Shown here in pieces: positions 52,342-61,488 of a stretch of DNA of 64,000 nucleotides. The stretch lies in NCBI GenBank assembly GCA_963719485.1, contig OY970387.1:2666001-2730000 (forward strand). Reading direction: 5' to 3'. Position numbers and translations under genes: made by a program. How positions within the stretch are numbered: position 1 is the stretch's first letter; every line of letters starts with the position of its first letter. A model generated the notes under the pieces. It saw only the letters and a program-made list of their open reading frames with translations. It was not told the origin of the DNA and searched no databases. This DNA is from Bog-473 sp963719485. Its GTDB lineage: Bacteria > Actinomycetota > Acidimicrobiia > Acidimicrobiales > RAAP-2.

Positions 52342-53622
52342 GTGAACGACTACGACGGCATCGACTTCTTCCGGGGCCGTGAGCTGATCGCCGACCCGTA
52401 TCCGTACTTCGACGCCCTGCGCGAGGAATGCCCGGTCCAGCGCGAGCCGCACCATGACGTGGTCATGGTCACCGGCTACCCGGAAGCCGTCTCGGTCTAC
52501 ACGGACACCGCGACCTTCTCGTCGTGCAACGCCGTGACGGGCCCGTTCCCCGGTTTCCCCGTCCCCCTTGAGGGCGACGACGTCAGCGCGCTCATCGAGG
52601 AGCACCGCGACGAGCTGCCCTTCAGTGACCAGATCACGACGATGGACTCGCCGAAGCACAAGGCCCACCGGGGCATGTTGATGCGGCTGCTCACACCGAA
52701 GCGGCTGAAGGAGAACGAGGAGTTCATGTGGCGCCGGGCGGACCGCCAAATCGACGAGTTCGTTGAGCGGGGGGAATGCGAACTCATCAAGGACTTCGCG
52801 GGGCCCTTCACGCTCTACGTGATCGCGGACCTCCTGGGCGTGCCCGAGTCCGACCACGAGTGGTTCCGCGAAGAGCTGCAGGGCAGCCGCCAAACGAGTC
52901 AGGCACTCGGGAGCACCGGGTCGGGCGAGCTCGGCCACACGCCGCTCGAGTTCCTCTACGACCAGTTGACGACGTACGTCGAGGACCGGCGTCGCATGCC
53001 GCGCGACGACGTGCTCACAGGGCTGGCGACGGCCACCTTTCCCGACGGGTCCGTGCCCGAGGTGATCGATGTCGTCCGCGTGGCCGCCAACGTCTTCTCC
53101 GCGGGGCAGGAGACGACCGTCCGCCTGCTCGCCGCCGCCCTGCAGCTGATCGGTGAGCGGAGCGACCTGCAGCACCTGCTCCGTGAGGACGCCAGCCGTA
53201 TTCCCGATTTCGTCGAGGAGTGCCTCCGGATGGAGAGCCCCGTGAAGGGGGACTTCCGCCTGTCCCGCACACCGAGCACCGTGGGCGGTGTCGACATCCC
53301 GGCCGGTTCGACGATCATGGTCCTCAACGGCGCCGCCGGCCGTGACCCCCGCCACTTCGAGGACCCGGGTGAGTTCCGCGTGGACCGGCCCAACGCCCGG
53401 GAGCACCTCGCCTTCGGCCGCGGACCACATTCCTGCCCCGGTGGCCCGCTCGCCCGCGCCGAGGCTCGCATCAGCATCGAGCGGCTCCTGGCCCGCATGG
53501 GCGACATCGCGATCGATGAGTCGGCCCACGGCCCGGTCGGTGAGCGCCGGTACGAGTACGCACCGACCTACATCTTGCGCGGCCTCCAACGGTTGCACCT
53601 GGAGTTCACGCCGATCGGCTGA
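52342..53622 (+). CDS. cytochrome P450
   Basis: 426 residues from GTG 52342 with a GAGGAG ribosome binding site. The I-helix is NVFSAGQETTVRLLA (Gln for the usual Gly-x-Asp/Glu). EECLRMESPVKGDFRLSRT contains the E-x-x-R pair; the heme motif FGRGPHSCPGGPLARAEARI has the ligand Cys. It differs in style from the P450 at 35653. The DapB-like gene begins 81 bases downstream; the two enzymes plausibly act in one oxidative pathway. Confidence 0.93.
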   Translation: MNDYDGIDFFRGRELIADPYPYFDALREECPVQREPHHDVVMVTGYPEAVSVYTDTATFSSCNAVTGPFPGFPVPLEGDDVSALIEEHRDELPFSDQITTMDSPKHKAHRGMLMRLLTPKRLKENEEFMWRRADRQIDEFVERGECELIKDFAGPFTLYVIADLLGVPESDHEWFREELQGSRQTSQALGSTGSGELGHTPLEFLYDQLTTYVEDRRRMPRDDVLTGLATATFPDGSVPEVIDVVRVAANVFSAGQETTVRLLAAALQLIGERSDLQHLLREDASRIPDFVEECLRMESPVKGDFRLSRTPSTVGGVDIPAGSTIMVLNGAAGRDPRHFEDPGEFRVDRPNAREHLAFGRGPHSCPGGPLARAEARISIERLLARMGDIAIDESAHGPVGERRYEYAPTYILRGLQRLHLEFTPIG

Positions 53623-53703
53623 TCGCCCATCCGCCCCGCGCCCGGCACGGGGGAGGTGGCATCATGCCGAGCATTCCCGTTCCAGCGAGGAAGGACGTCG
53701 CCA

Positions 53704-54792
53704 GTGAGCTATCGCGTGATCCAGTGGGCCACCGGGGGCGTGGGCCGCGCCGCCATGGAGGGGGTGCTCCAGCACCCCGACCTCGAACTGGCCGGCGCCT
53801 GGGTCCACAGCCCGGACAAGGAGGGAATCGACCTCGGAACGCTTTTGGGTCGCGAAGCCCTGGGCGTCACCGCCACGGGCGACGTCGACGGGCTCCTCGC
53901 CTCCGAGGCGGATTGCGTCCTCTACAGCCCGATCTTTGCTGATCCGGCGGTGGTGGCCGCCATCCTCGAGTCGGGCAAGAACGTGGTGAGCCCGCTCGGT
54001 TGGTTCTACCCGCCCCCCGAGGAACGGGAGAGGTTCGACGCCATCGCCAGCAGGGCCGGCGTGACGTTGCACGGGACCGGGATCAATCCCGGGGGCATCA
54101 CGGAGCGGTTCCCGCTCATGATCTCGGCCCTCTCGGGTTCCGTCACCCACGTGCGGGCGGAGGAGTTCTCCGACATCCGCACCTATGGCGCGCCCGACGT
54201 GGTGCGCGACTGGATGCTCTTCGGCAAGACCCCGGAGGAGGCCCGCGCCAGCGTCATGATCGACGCGCTCGGCGGAGGCTTCCGCCAGTCGATCTTCATG
54301 GTGGCCGACGAGATGGGCTTCGACATCGACCCGCAGCTGCGCACAACCCACGAGATGGCCGTCGCCACCGCGCCCATCGACTCGCCCATCGGTCCGATCC
54401 AGCCGGGGACGGTGGCGGCGCAGCGGTTCACGTGGGAGGCGACGGTCGACGGCCAACCGGCGGTCACCGCGACCGTCAACTGGCTCATGGGCGAGCAGCA
54501 CCTCGAACCGGCCTGGACGTTCGGGGACGACGGGGAGCGCTTCGAGGTCGAGATCACCGGCGATCCCAGCTGCTTGACAACCTTCAAGAAGCTGCACCCC
54601 GAGACCGTCGAGGCCGGTCTCATCCGCAATCCCGGGGTGGTCGCCACCGCCATGCACTGCGTCAACGCCATTCCCTACGTGTGCGAGGCCGCGCCCGGCC
54701 TGCTCACCTACCTGGAGATGCCCTTGGTGGCCGGTCGGGCCGCTCCGGGCTTGCACCGGGAGCGGCGGACAACTTCGCCCCGCCCGGCGTGA
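53704..54792 (+). CDS. DapB-like NAD(P)-binding oxidoreductase
   Basis: 362 residues from GTG 53704, GAGGAAGGA ribosome binding site. It starts SYRVIQWATGGVGRAAMEGV, a Rossmann motif of the dihydrodipicolinate-reductase N-terminal type, and continues with GTGINPGGITERFPLMISAL. Actinobacterial relatives occur in sterol and terpenoid gene clusters and are often called NAD(P)H-dependent amine or related dehydrogenases. The reaction is unknown. The last codon region overlaps the SDR start (GTGA). Confidence 0.85.
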   Translation: MSYRVIQWATGGVGRAAMEGVLQHPDLELAGAWVHSPDKEGIDLGTLLGREALGVTATGDVDGLLASEADCVLYSPIFADPAVVAAILESGKNVVSPLGWFYPPPEERERFDAIASRAGVTLHGTGINPGGITERFPLMISALSGSVTHVRAEEFSDIRTYGAPDVVRDWMLFGKTPEEARASVMIDALGGGFRQSIFMVADEMGFDIDPQLRTTHEMAVATAPIDSPIGPIQPGTVAAQRFTWEATVDGQPAVTATVNWLMGEQHLEPAWTFGDDGERFEVEITGDPSCLTTFKKLHPETVEAGLIRNPGVVATAMHCVNAIPYVCEAAPGLLTYLEMPLVAGRAAPGLHRERRTTSPRPA

Positions 54793-55631
54793 TCCTCGAC
54801 CGCTTCTCGGTCGCCGGGAAGGTGGCGGTCGTCACCGGCGCCGGCCTCGGGATCGGACGGGGGATCGCAACCGGGTTGGCCGAGGCCGGCGCGGACGTGG
54901 CCCTGGCGGCCCGCACCGAGTCCGACCTCGAGGAGGTGGCCGCGCAGATCCGGTCCCTGGGCCGCCGGGCGCTGGTCGTCCCGACCGATGTCACCGACGC
55001 CGCCGCCTGCGAGTTCCTGATCACGCACGCCGTCGAGGAGTTCGGTCGGCTGGACATCCTCGTCAACAACGCCGGTGGGGCGATGCCGCGGGCGGCCATG
55101 GACACGAGCGAGGGCTTCATGGCCCGGACCTTCGCGTTCAACGTCACGGCGCCGCTCACGCTGATCAAACTGGCGGCGCGCCAGATGGTCGACACCGCGG
55201 GCGGGGGCGCCGTGGTCAACATCTCCTCGCGCTCGGCCAGCATGACCCAGACCATGTTCGTCGCCTACGGCGCGGCCAAGGCGGCACTCGACCGGATGAC
55301 CCGCAACATCGCGCCCGAGCTGGCCCCGCGGGTGCGGGTCAATGCAATCGACGTGGGCGGTGTCGCCACGCGCTCTCTCGACATCGTGCTGACCGACGAC
55401 GCCCTGCGGCAGCAATTCCTGGACGGCACCCCGCTGGGTCGACCGGGGCAACCAGAAGACATCGCCTGTGCCGTCCTGTACCTCGCGTCCGATGCCTCGT
55501 CATGGGTCACCGGCAAGGTGTTCGAGATCGACGGCGGAACCGAGGCGCCCGCAATCTCCGTCCCGGCACCCGTCCTCGGTCCCAGCCGTCCCGAGGGCGG
55601 TGCCTCCGAGGGAGCTCCACGCGTCGGATAG
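54789..55631 (+). CDS. short-chain dehydrogenase/reductase (SDR)
   Basis: 280 residues from GTG 54789, which overlaps the stop of the DapB-like gene. SDR motifs are complete: KVAVVTGAGLGIGRGIATGL, NNAGG, NISSRSASMTQ and YGAAKAALDRM (Tyr-x-x-x-Lys). The C-terminal tail after SWVTGKVFEIDGGTE is long and Pro-rich. A much longer frame reading back to 54000 is spurious. It likely oxidises a hydroxyl of the P450-pathway intermediate. Confidence 0.9.
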   Translation: MILDRFSVAGKVAVVTGAGLGIGRGIATGLAEAGADVALAARTESDLEEVAAQIRSLGRRALVVPTDVTDAAACEFLITHAVEEFGRLDILVNNAGGAMPRAAMDTSEGFMARTFAFNVTAPLTLIKLAARQMVDTAGGGAVVNISSRSASMTQTMFVAYGAAKAALDRMTRNIAPELAPRVRVNAIDVGGVATRSLDIVLTDDALRQQFLDGTPLGRPGQPEDIACAVLYLASDASSWVTGKVFEIDGGTEAPAISVPAPVLGPSRPEGGASEGAPRVG

Positions 55632-55696
55632 CTCGCCGCGGATCCGAGAGTTCGATCACACGTGCCCGCCACGCCCGGCATGGTCATCTCGTTGGC

Positions 55697-56542
55697 TCAC
55701 TGCGTCGTGGGAAAGGGCACAACCGGAGCAACGCCGAACGGGGCGGCCAGCGCCTCACGGCGCCACTCGTCCAGGTCCACGTCCGGCATGGAAGCCATCG
55801 CCGCCTCGGCAGCGTCCTGGAACGCCTCGCCCTTGGCGAAGCCGTAGTAGGCCGAGAACTGCAACACGATCTCGTCCATTTCCTTCTTCGTGATGTCTCG
55901 GGAGTGGAGCGCTGCGGCCACATGTGTCTTCAAGGGCGTGGGGGAGTCGTCGATGGCGCAGCTGGCCACCGTGATGATCCGGCGCTCGCGTCGTGTCAAG
56001 CCGGGCCGCTGCCAGACGTGCCCGAACACGAAGTTCAGGATCCCAGCGTGACGGTAGGGCGACATCGGCCGGGGCGCCGGCATGAGGTTCACGTCGGCGA
56101 ACTCCTGCGCCCCCCGCTCGATCCGCTGGTCCCAGTCGTTGAAGCCGAGCGCGTCGTTCGAGAGCATCGGCCAGGGTCCGGGTTCTCGCCCGTGCTCCTT
56201 CTGGAGACGCGTCCATTGCCGATTGATGGCCCCCTCGCAATGCGCCGCCTTTGGCCACCCGCAGTAAACGGCGAACTGCAGAATGAACTCGAGCATCTCC
56301 TCGAGCTCCATGTCGCCGCTCTTGAGCGCGGCATAGACGTGATCCTCAATTGGCTCGGGTGCATCCGCCGCGGCCACGCAGGTGAGGGTCACCCATCGGC
56401 GATCCCGGCGGCTCAAACCAGGCCGGGGCCAGACCTCGCCGAAGACGAAGTCGCGAGAGGCCACCTCGAGCGGCGTTGCCGCCGCCGGTGGTTCCCGGGT
56501 CATCACGTCGCGGTACGTCTGCTCTGCCTGTTCGCGGGCCAT
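55697..56542 (-). CDS. carboxymuconolactone decarboxylase family protein, two domains
   Basis: 281 residues with two CMD/AhpD-like modules: GLSRRDRRWVTLTCVAAADA ... EMLEFILQFAVYCGWPKAAH and GLTRRERRIITVASCAIDDS ... EMDEIVLQFSAYYGFAKGEA. Each pairs E-x-E-x-E-like helices of the CMD fold. AhpD-type redox Cys pairs are absent, so a redox role is unlikely. It is divergent from the TetR gene, with a shared promoter region. Confidence 0.88.
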   Translation of the reverse strand: MAREQAEQTYRDVMTREPPAAATPLEVASRDFVFGEVWPRPGLSRRDRRWVTLTCVAAADAPEPIEDHVYAALKSGDMELEEMLEFILQFAVYCGWPKAAHCEGAINRQWTRLQKEHGREPGPWPMLSNDALGFNDWDQRIERGAQEFADVNLMPAPRPMSPYRHAGILNFVFGHVWQRPGLTRRERRIITVASCAIDDSPTPLKTHVAAALHSRDITKKEMDEIVLQFSAYYGFAKGEAFQDAAEAAMASMPDVDLDEWRREALAAPFGVAPVVPFPTTQ

Positions 56543-56580
56543 GAGGGTCCTTCCGGGTCGTAGGTCGTCTGGGTTAAATA

Positions 56581-56596
56581 TAAGACACTTGACTTA
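56581..56596. promoter_or_regulatory. imperfect palindrome between CMD and TetR genes
   Basis: TAAGACACTTGACTTA reads nearly the same on both strands (12 of 16 positions symmetric), between the divergent starts at 56542 and 56624. A TetR operator acting on both promoters is the simplest reading. A strictly AT-rich promoter element is the alternative. Confidence 0.45.
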
Positions 56597-56623
56597 GAAG
56601 ATCCAGAGTGCTTCGCTGGGGAG

Positions 56624-57295
56624 GTGCCGCCGGTTCCTCCGTCCACCAAGGAGCAGATCGTGCTGACGGCGGAGCGGCTCTTTGCCGACCGCGGCCTGGA
56701 GGGCGTCTCGCTCCGGCAGATCGGCGCGGCGGTCGGAAACGGGAACCACTCGGTGGTCCAGTACCACTTCGGATCGAAGCAGCTCCTCGTGCGCGCCATC
56801 TTTGAGTACCGGATGCCGCATCTCAACGAGCGGCGGCGGATCTTGACGGCCCAGCGGCCCCCCGAGGACCTGCGGTCGGCGGTGGAGTGCTACATCCTGC
56901 CCATTCTCGAACAGGGTGAGCAGAAGGGGAGCCACTACCTCAGCTTCGTTGCCATGCTCGAGCAGCATGCCGATCCCCGGATGTTCGAGGACAGCCCCGC
57001 GGAGCTGCAGGACGCGACGCAACGGTTCCGGACCCCGATCGAACGTCTGCTCACGGCGATTCCGGAACCGCTGCGCTCACACCGCATCAGCGAGGCCATC
57101 GCGTTCAGCGTCCAGGCGTCCGCCCGGCGTGAACGCGCCCAGGCGGTGGGCCTGCCCGTCCTTCCGTTCGCAGTGCATATCACCGACCTTCTGGACGGCC
57201 TCGTCGGGTTCCTCGAAGCTCCTGTATCGGCGGCGGCCCAGGCTGCCCTCGAGGACACCAGCGTGCCGTCGGCCGGGGTCCTCCTGTCCCTTTAG
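56624..57295 (+). CDS. TetR/AcrR-family transcriptional regulator
   Basis: 223 residues from GTG 56624. The HTH is TKEQIVLTAERLFADRGLEG and VSLRQIGAAVGNGNHSVVQY with HFGSKQLL. The C-terminus is helical. It is divergent from the CMD gene and heads a unit with an SDR and an HIBADH-like gene. The operator at 56581-56596 could serve both directions. The effector is not inferable. Confidence 0.9.
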   Translation: MPPVPPSTKEQIVLTAERLFADRGLEGVSLRQIGAAVGNGNHSVVQYHFGSKQLLVRAIFEYRMPHLNERRRILTAQRPPEDLRSAVECYILPILEQGEQKGSHYLSFVAMLEQHADPRMFEDSPAELQDATQRFRTPIERLLTAIPEPLRSHRISEAIAFSVQASARRERAQAVGLPVLPFAVHITDLLDGLVGFLEAPVSAAAQAALEDTSVPSAGVLLSL

Positions 57296-57315
57296 ACGAC
57301 TGGATCGAGGTCACG

Positions 57316-58101
57316 ATGAGTATCGACTTGAACAAGGCCGTTGCCGTCATCACCGGCGCCGGGAGCGGTGTGGGTCGGGCCACGGCGCATTCTCTCGCGC
57401 GCCGGGGAGCGTGCGTCGTGGTGACCGACATCGATGCGGAACGCGCGGCCGGGGTGGCGCATGAACTCGGTGACCAAGGGCTTGCCGTGCGCTGTGACGT
57501 CACGAGCCTCGACGACCTCGAAGCCGCGAGGGACGCCGCATTGGAGCGCTTCGGCCGGGTCGATCTGGTCATGAACAACGTCGGCGTGCTGGCCGTCGGC
57601 CCCGTGGAGTCCATTCCGCTCGACGCCTGGCAGCGCAGCATCGACATCAACCTGCTGGGCGCCGTGCGGAGCAACCTTGCCTTCCTGCCCCTCCTTCTCT
57701 CCCAGGGGTCCGGACACATCGTCAACACGGCATCGACCGCTGGATTGCTGCCGTACGGGTTCGACCGGCTGCCCTACACGGCGACGAAGTACGCGGTTGT
57801 CGGGCTCAGCCAGGCACTTTCGTTGTATCTCCGTCCGCATGGCATCGGCGTGTCCTGCCTGTGCCCTGCCGGGGTGAAGACCAACATCGTCGAGCAGATC
57901 ACCTTCTACGGGGACGCGACGCCACCTCGCGGACCGTCGTTTCCCGTGGTCGATGCCGAAGAGGTCGGCGAGCTCGTCGCTGACGGAGTCACCCAAGGCA
58001 GATTCTTGATCCTGACAGCGCCTGACGCGGCCGACGAACTGCGAGACCTCGGGGCAGACGTGGACGCCTATCTCGCGCGCCTGTCGGAAGGAGACATGTG
58101 A
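57316..58101 (+). CDS. short-chain dehydrogenase/reductase (SDR)
   Basis: 261 residues. AVAVITGAGSGVGRATAHSL, NNVGVLAVG, NTASTAGLLP and YTATKYAVVGL (Tyr-x-x-x-Lys) are the cofactor and catalytic motifs. Its stop overlaps the GTG of the next gene (ATGTGA), so both are co-translated. Substrate is unknown, probably an alcohol or ketone in the neighbouring catabolic route. Confidence 0.92.
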   Translation: MSIDLNKAVAVITGAGSGVGRATAHSLARRGACVVVTDIDAERAAGVAHELGDQGLAVRCDVTSLDDLEAARDAALERFGRVDLVMNNVGVLAVGPVESIPLDAWQRSIDINLLGAVRSNLAFLPLLLSQGSGHIVNTASTAGLLPYGFDRLPYTATKYAVVGLSQALSLYLRPHGIGVSCLCPAGVKTNIVEQITFYGDATPPRGPSFPVVDAEEVGELVADGVTQGRFLILTAPDAADELRDLGADVDAYLARLSEGDM

Positions 58102-58928
58102 CGAAGGTCGGGTTCATCGGCCTGGGGAGCCAAGGTGGGCCGATGGCACGCCGCGTCGTCGAGAGCGGGTTCCCGCTCACCCTGTGGGCCCGTCGTCTCG
58201 AGTCCCTCGCACCGTACGCCGACACCGCCGCCTCGACGGCGTCCACGCCGGCCGAACTCGGAGCAGCCAGTGACGTGGTCGGCATCTGCGTCGTGGGCGA
58301 CTCCGACGTCGAGGAGGTCCTCCTGCGCGCAGACGGCGTCCTGGAGGGGATGGCGGGAGGAGTGGTGGCAATCCACTCGACGATCCACCCTGACACCTGT
58401 GCGCGGATCGCCCAGCACGCGGCGCGGCGCGGCATCGGCGTGGTCGACGCACCAGTGAGCGGCGGAGGTGGCGCGGCGGCGCGGCAAAAGCTGCTCGTGA
58501 TGGCGGGCGGTGAGAGCGAGGACATCGCCCGCTGCCGGCCAGTCTTCGACGCCTTCGCCGATCGTGTGGTCCATCTCGGTCCGCTGGGGACCGGCCAGAT
58601 GGCGAAACTCGTGAACAACCTGGTCTTCACCGCGCTGGTAACGGTGGGCCTCGAGACCTTCGCGTTCGCCGACGAGCTCGGCATGGATAGAGCTGCACTG
58701 GCACGGGTGCTCTCCAGGGGGAGCGGAGGCAGCCGAGCGGCGGCGATCCTCGCAGGCTCGGGTTTCGACATCTCGGGGATGCGGCAAGCGGCGGGGAACC
58801 TCCGCAAGGACGTTCGGATCATGCTCGACGTCGCTCGGAGCAGCCAGGCCTCGGAGCCGACGAGCATCGTCGAGCTGGCGACGCGCACCTTGGCAACGCT
58901 CGGTGGCGGAGGCGAGACACCCGGCTGA
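58098..58928 (+). CDS. 3-hydroxyisobutyrate-dehydrogenase-like NAD(P)-dependent oxidoreductase
   Basis: 276 residues from GTG 58098. The Rossmann motif VGFIGLGSQGGPMARRV is at the N-terminus; substrate-binding motif DAPVSGGGGAA lies near 120-130; the catalytic Lys is in GQMAKLVNNLVF. It belongs to the beta-hydroxyacid dehydrogenase family that also includes glyoxylate and tartronate reductases. It is coupled to the preceding SDR. Confidence 0.9.
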   Translation: MTKVGFIGLGSQGGPMARRVVESGFPLTLWARRLESLAPYADTAASTASTPAELGAASDVVGICVVGDSDVEEVLLRADGVLEGMAGGVVAIHSTIHPDTCARIAQHAARRGIGVVDAPVSGGGGAAARQKLLVMAGGESEDIARCRPVFDAFADRVVHLGPLGTGQMAKLVNNLVFTALVTVGLETFAFADELGMDRAALARVLSRGSGGSRAAAILAGSGFDISGMRQAAGNLRKDVRIMLDVARSSQASEPTSIVELATRTLATLGGGGETPG

Positions 58929-58990
58929 GCCGTCGCACCCGCTGGTCGGCGGCGCGCCCTGAACGGACCGCCCGGCCGCTCCCAGAGAGG

Positions 58991-59674
58991 CTATGAGCCG
59001 CCGCGGCCGACCCCGGCCAGTATCGGGTGTTGGCCGAACCAATCAGGGATGCGACGAGTGAGCTCGCGCTGCCCTCGCATCGTGATGCGCCCGTCGGCCA
59101 GGGCATCGGCGAAGCGAGCATCGCCCATCCAGACTTCGGTGAGGGTACGAAGGTCGGCGTCGACCACCACGTCCACCTCGAATCCCGGATCGGTGAGGCA
59201 GAGATCAACGTCGCCACCGTCCACGACGACCCAGTAATAGCGCCGCTTGGGAGGCATCGAGGCAAATGTCAGCTCGATGACGACGCGGCGATCCCCGAAT
59301 TCGCCAGGGGCGAGGAAGCGACGGACGTCCCAGAGCAACAGACCGGGATCGAGGTCGTCTGGCCCGTAGTCGCTGCGGGCCCAACGCTGTCCCCACTCCC
59401 CGAGGCCTTGGATGAGCGGGAACAGCTCGCGCCCTGCCTCCGTCAGGCTGTACGTGGGACCGGTCGCGGTGGGGGTGGACACAACCACGCCGGCAATCTC
59501 GAGCTCCTTGAGGCGCTTGGAGAGGAGTGAGGGAGAGCAGGTGGGCACGCCCCGGCGAATCTCGTTGAAGCGGGTGCTGCCGACCAGCAGCTCGCGGAGG
59601 ATGAGCGGTGTCCACCGCTGACAGACGACCTCCGCGGCTTTGGACACGGGGCAGAACTGCCCGTAGCTGGACAT
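58991..59674 (-). CDS. HxlR-family transcriptional regulator with extra C-terminal domain
   Basis: 227 residues. The HxlR winged-helix part is FCPVSKAAEVVCQRWTPLIL, STRFNEIRRGVP, SPSLLSKRLKELEIAGVVVS, and YSLTEAGRELFPLIQGLGEW. The C-terminal about 100 residues (VVIELTFASMPPKRRYYWVV, DLCLTDPGFEVDVVVDADLR) look like an SCP2-like ligand domain, as seen in some actinobacterial HxlR proteins. It is divergent from the methyltransferase at 59767 and may control it. Confidence 0.9.
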   Translation of the reverse strand: MSSYGQFCPVSKAAEVVCQRWTPLILRELLVGSTRFNEIRRGVPTCSPSLLSKRLKELEIAGVVVSTPTATGPTYSLTEAGRELFPLIQGLGEWGQRWARSDYGPDDLDPGLLLWDVRRFLAPGEFGDRRVVIELTFASMPPKRRYYWVVVDGGDVDLCLTDPGFEVDVVVDADLRTLTEVWMGDARFADALADGRITMRGQRELTRRIPDWFGQHPILAGVGRGGS

Positions 59675-59766
59675 ACCTGCAGGTTAGCCTCGCTCCATTT
59701 TTTGTACTGGCTATATGCAATCCGGGCTGCCACGCTGGCAACCACACGAGGGAAGGAACGAAATCC
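59675..59766. promoter_or_regulatory. divergent promoter region, HxlR / methyltransferase
   Basis: 92 bases between divergent starts; contains an AT-rich stretch (TTTTTTGTACTGGCTATATG at about 59697-59716), unusual in this GC-rich context and a likely promoter core or HxlR operator. No perfect palindrome is seen. Confidence 0.35.
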
Positions 59767-60579
59767 ATGAATCCGAACCAGGCACTCTGGGAGAAGGGCG
59801 ATTTCACGCGCATCGCGGCCAGCATGCGGGACAGCGGTGAGGCGCTGGTCAAGGAGCTGTCGATCACCAAGGGCATGGACGTCCTGGACCTCGGGTGCGG
59901 TGACGGAACGACCGCCATTCCGGCCGCCGCACTCGGGGCAAACGTGCTGGGAGTCGACATCGCCAGCAACCTCGTGCAGGCGGGCAACGCCCGAGCCCAG
60001 AGCCTCGGCCTGACCAACTGCCGGTTCGAGGAAGGCGACGCCTCCGACCTGCGCGGTCTCGAGGACGCGAGCTTCGATCTCGTCGTCAGCATCTTCGGGG
60101 CGATGTTCGCGCCGAAGCCACACGACGTCGCCAAGGAGGTCGTCCGGGTGACGAGGCCGGGTGGTCGGATCGTCATGGGCAATTGGATCCCCAACGACCC
60201 GACGCTCGTCGCCCAGATTCTGAAGATCAGCTCGGCCTATTCGCCGCCTCCTCCCGAAGGGTTCATCAGCCCGATGACGTGGGGGGTGGAGGAGCAGGTG
60301 ACCGAGCGCTTCGCCGGCGCGGGCGTCCCGGAGGGACAGATCTCGTTCACGCGGGACACGTACACGTTCAACTATCCAGCCCCACCGTCCGAGCTCCTCG
60401 CTCAGTTCCGTACGTACTACGGGCCGACGATGAACGCGTTCGACGCTGCCGCCGGCGACGGCCGCCAGGCGGCGCTGCAGGCCGAGCTGGAGTCCCTCTT
60501 CAACTCCCGGAACGCCAGCGAGAGCGACGACCAGACGTCGATCCCCGCAACCTTTCTGCGTGTGACCGTTTCGATCTGA
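59767..60579 (+). CDS. class I SAM-dependent methyltransferase
   Basis: 270 residues from ATG 59767, with a GGAAGGAA ribosome binding site. SAM-binding motif I is VLDLGCGDGTTAIPAAALGA (residues about 39-58). DVLGVD-type motif II is VLGVDIASN, motif post I is DLVVSIFGAMFAP and the lower part carries EVVRVTRPGGRIVMGNW. Substrate is unknown; UbiE/small-molecule-type relatives are common. Probably regulated by the divergent HxlR. Confidence 0.9.
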   Translation: MNPNQALWEKGDFTRIAASMRDSGEALVKELSITKGMDVLDLGCGDGTTAIPAAALGANVLGVDIASNLVQAGNARAQSLGLTNCRFEEGDASDLRGLEDASFDLVVSIFGAMFAPKPHDVAKEVVRVTRPGGRIVMGNWIPNDPTLVAQILKISSAYSPPPPEGFISPMTWGVEEQVTERFAGAGVPEGQISFTRDTYTFNYPAPPSELLAQFRTYYGPTMNAFDAAAGDGRQAALQAELESLFNSRNASESDDQTSIPATFLRVTVSI

Positions 60580-60696
60580 CGCGTACGCGCCAGCCGCTTT
60601 CTCCGAGGAGCGGCGACCAAGGACCTGCCGTCTCGGTCGGGCCCCCTACAGTTCCGTTGACCAAGCGGTCTGACGCACCACGGATAGGAGGGCTCT

Positions 60697-61467
60697 ATGA
60701 AGGCACCCGAGGAGCTGTTCGACCTGCACGGCAAGGTCGCCCTCGTCACCGGAGGCAGCCGCGGCATCGGACGGGCCATATCCGAGGGCCTGGCCGCCGC
60801 GGGGGCCGACGTCGTGATTGCCAGCCGGAAATTGGAGAATTGCGAGGCCGCGGCCCGGGAGATCGCGTCGGCAACTGGCCGACGAGCGGTGCCCTTCGAG
60901 TTCCACGTCGGCCGCTGGCAGGATTGCGACCGGCTCGTCGAAGACGTCTATCGAGAGCTGGGACGCTGCGACATACTCGTGAACAACGCGGGTATGTCTC
61001 CGGCCTACGAAAGCCTGACGTCGGTCAGCGAGGACCTCTACGACAAGGTCCATGCCACGAATGCCCGGGGGCCGTTCCGTTTGAGCGTTCTCATCGGGGA
61101 GCGCATGGCACAAGGAGATGGTGGGTCGATCATCAACGTGTCGTCCGTCGGGTCGTGGCGGCCAACCGCCACTGACCTGCCCTATGCGATGGCCAAGGCA
61201 GCCCTCAACGCGCTGACGCTCGGGCTCGCAGGTGCATGGCCGCCGAAGGTCCGCGCCAACCTGGTGCTGCCGAGCGCCAGTGACACGGACCTCACCAAGA
61301 ACTGGCCGTCGGAGACCAAGTCACGCGTCGCCGGGATGAATCCGATGCGGCGCATGGGGACTCCCGAGGACATGGTGGGAGCGTGCGTCTTTCTGGCCAG
61401 TGACGCCGCCAGCTACGTCAACGGGGCGCAGCTCACCGTCGATGGGGGGCTCTACCGCACGTTGTGA
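60697..61467 (+). CDS. short-chain dehydrogenase/reductase (SDR)
   Basis: 256 residues from ATG 60697. GKVALVTGGSRGIGRAISEG, NNAGMSPAYES, NVSSVGSWRPTATD and YAMAKAALNAL (Tyr-x-x-x-Lys) are intact, with GGLYRTL at the C-terminus. The gene is convergent with the Rieske oxygenase gene. The substrate is likely an alcohol or diol from the same pathway. Confidence 0.92.
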   Translation: MKAPEELFDLHGKVALVTGGSRGIGRAISEGLAAAGADVVIASRKLENCEAAAREIASATGRRAVPFEFHVGRWQDCDRLVEDVYRELGRCDILVNNAGMSPAYESLTSVSEDLYDKVHATNARGPFRLSVLIGERMAQGDGGSIINVSSVGSWRPTATDLPYAMAKAALNALTLGLAGAWPPKVRANLVLPSASDTDLTKNWPSETKSRVAGMNPMRRMGTPEDMVGACVFLASDAASYVNGAQLTVDGGLYRTL

Positions 61468-61488
61468 GGGCCGTGGTGCGATGGCGGA

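Noticed and set aside
54000..55631. Single long frame including the SDR
   Set aside because: Only the part after GTG 54789 is SDR-like; the upstream part is the out-of-frame shadow of the DapB-like gene.
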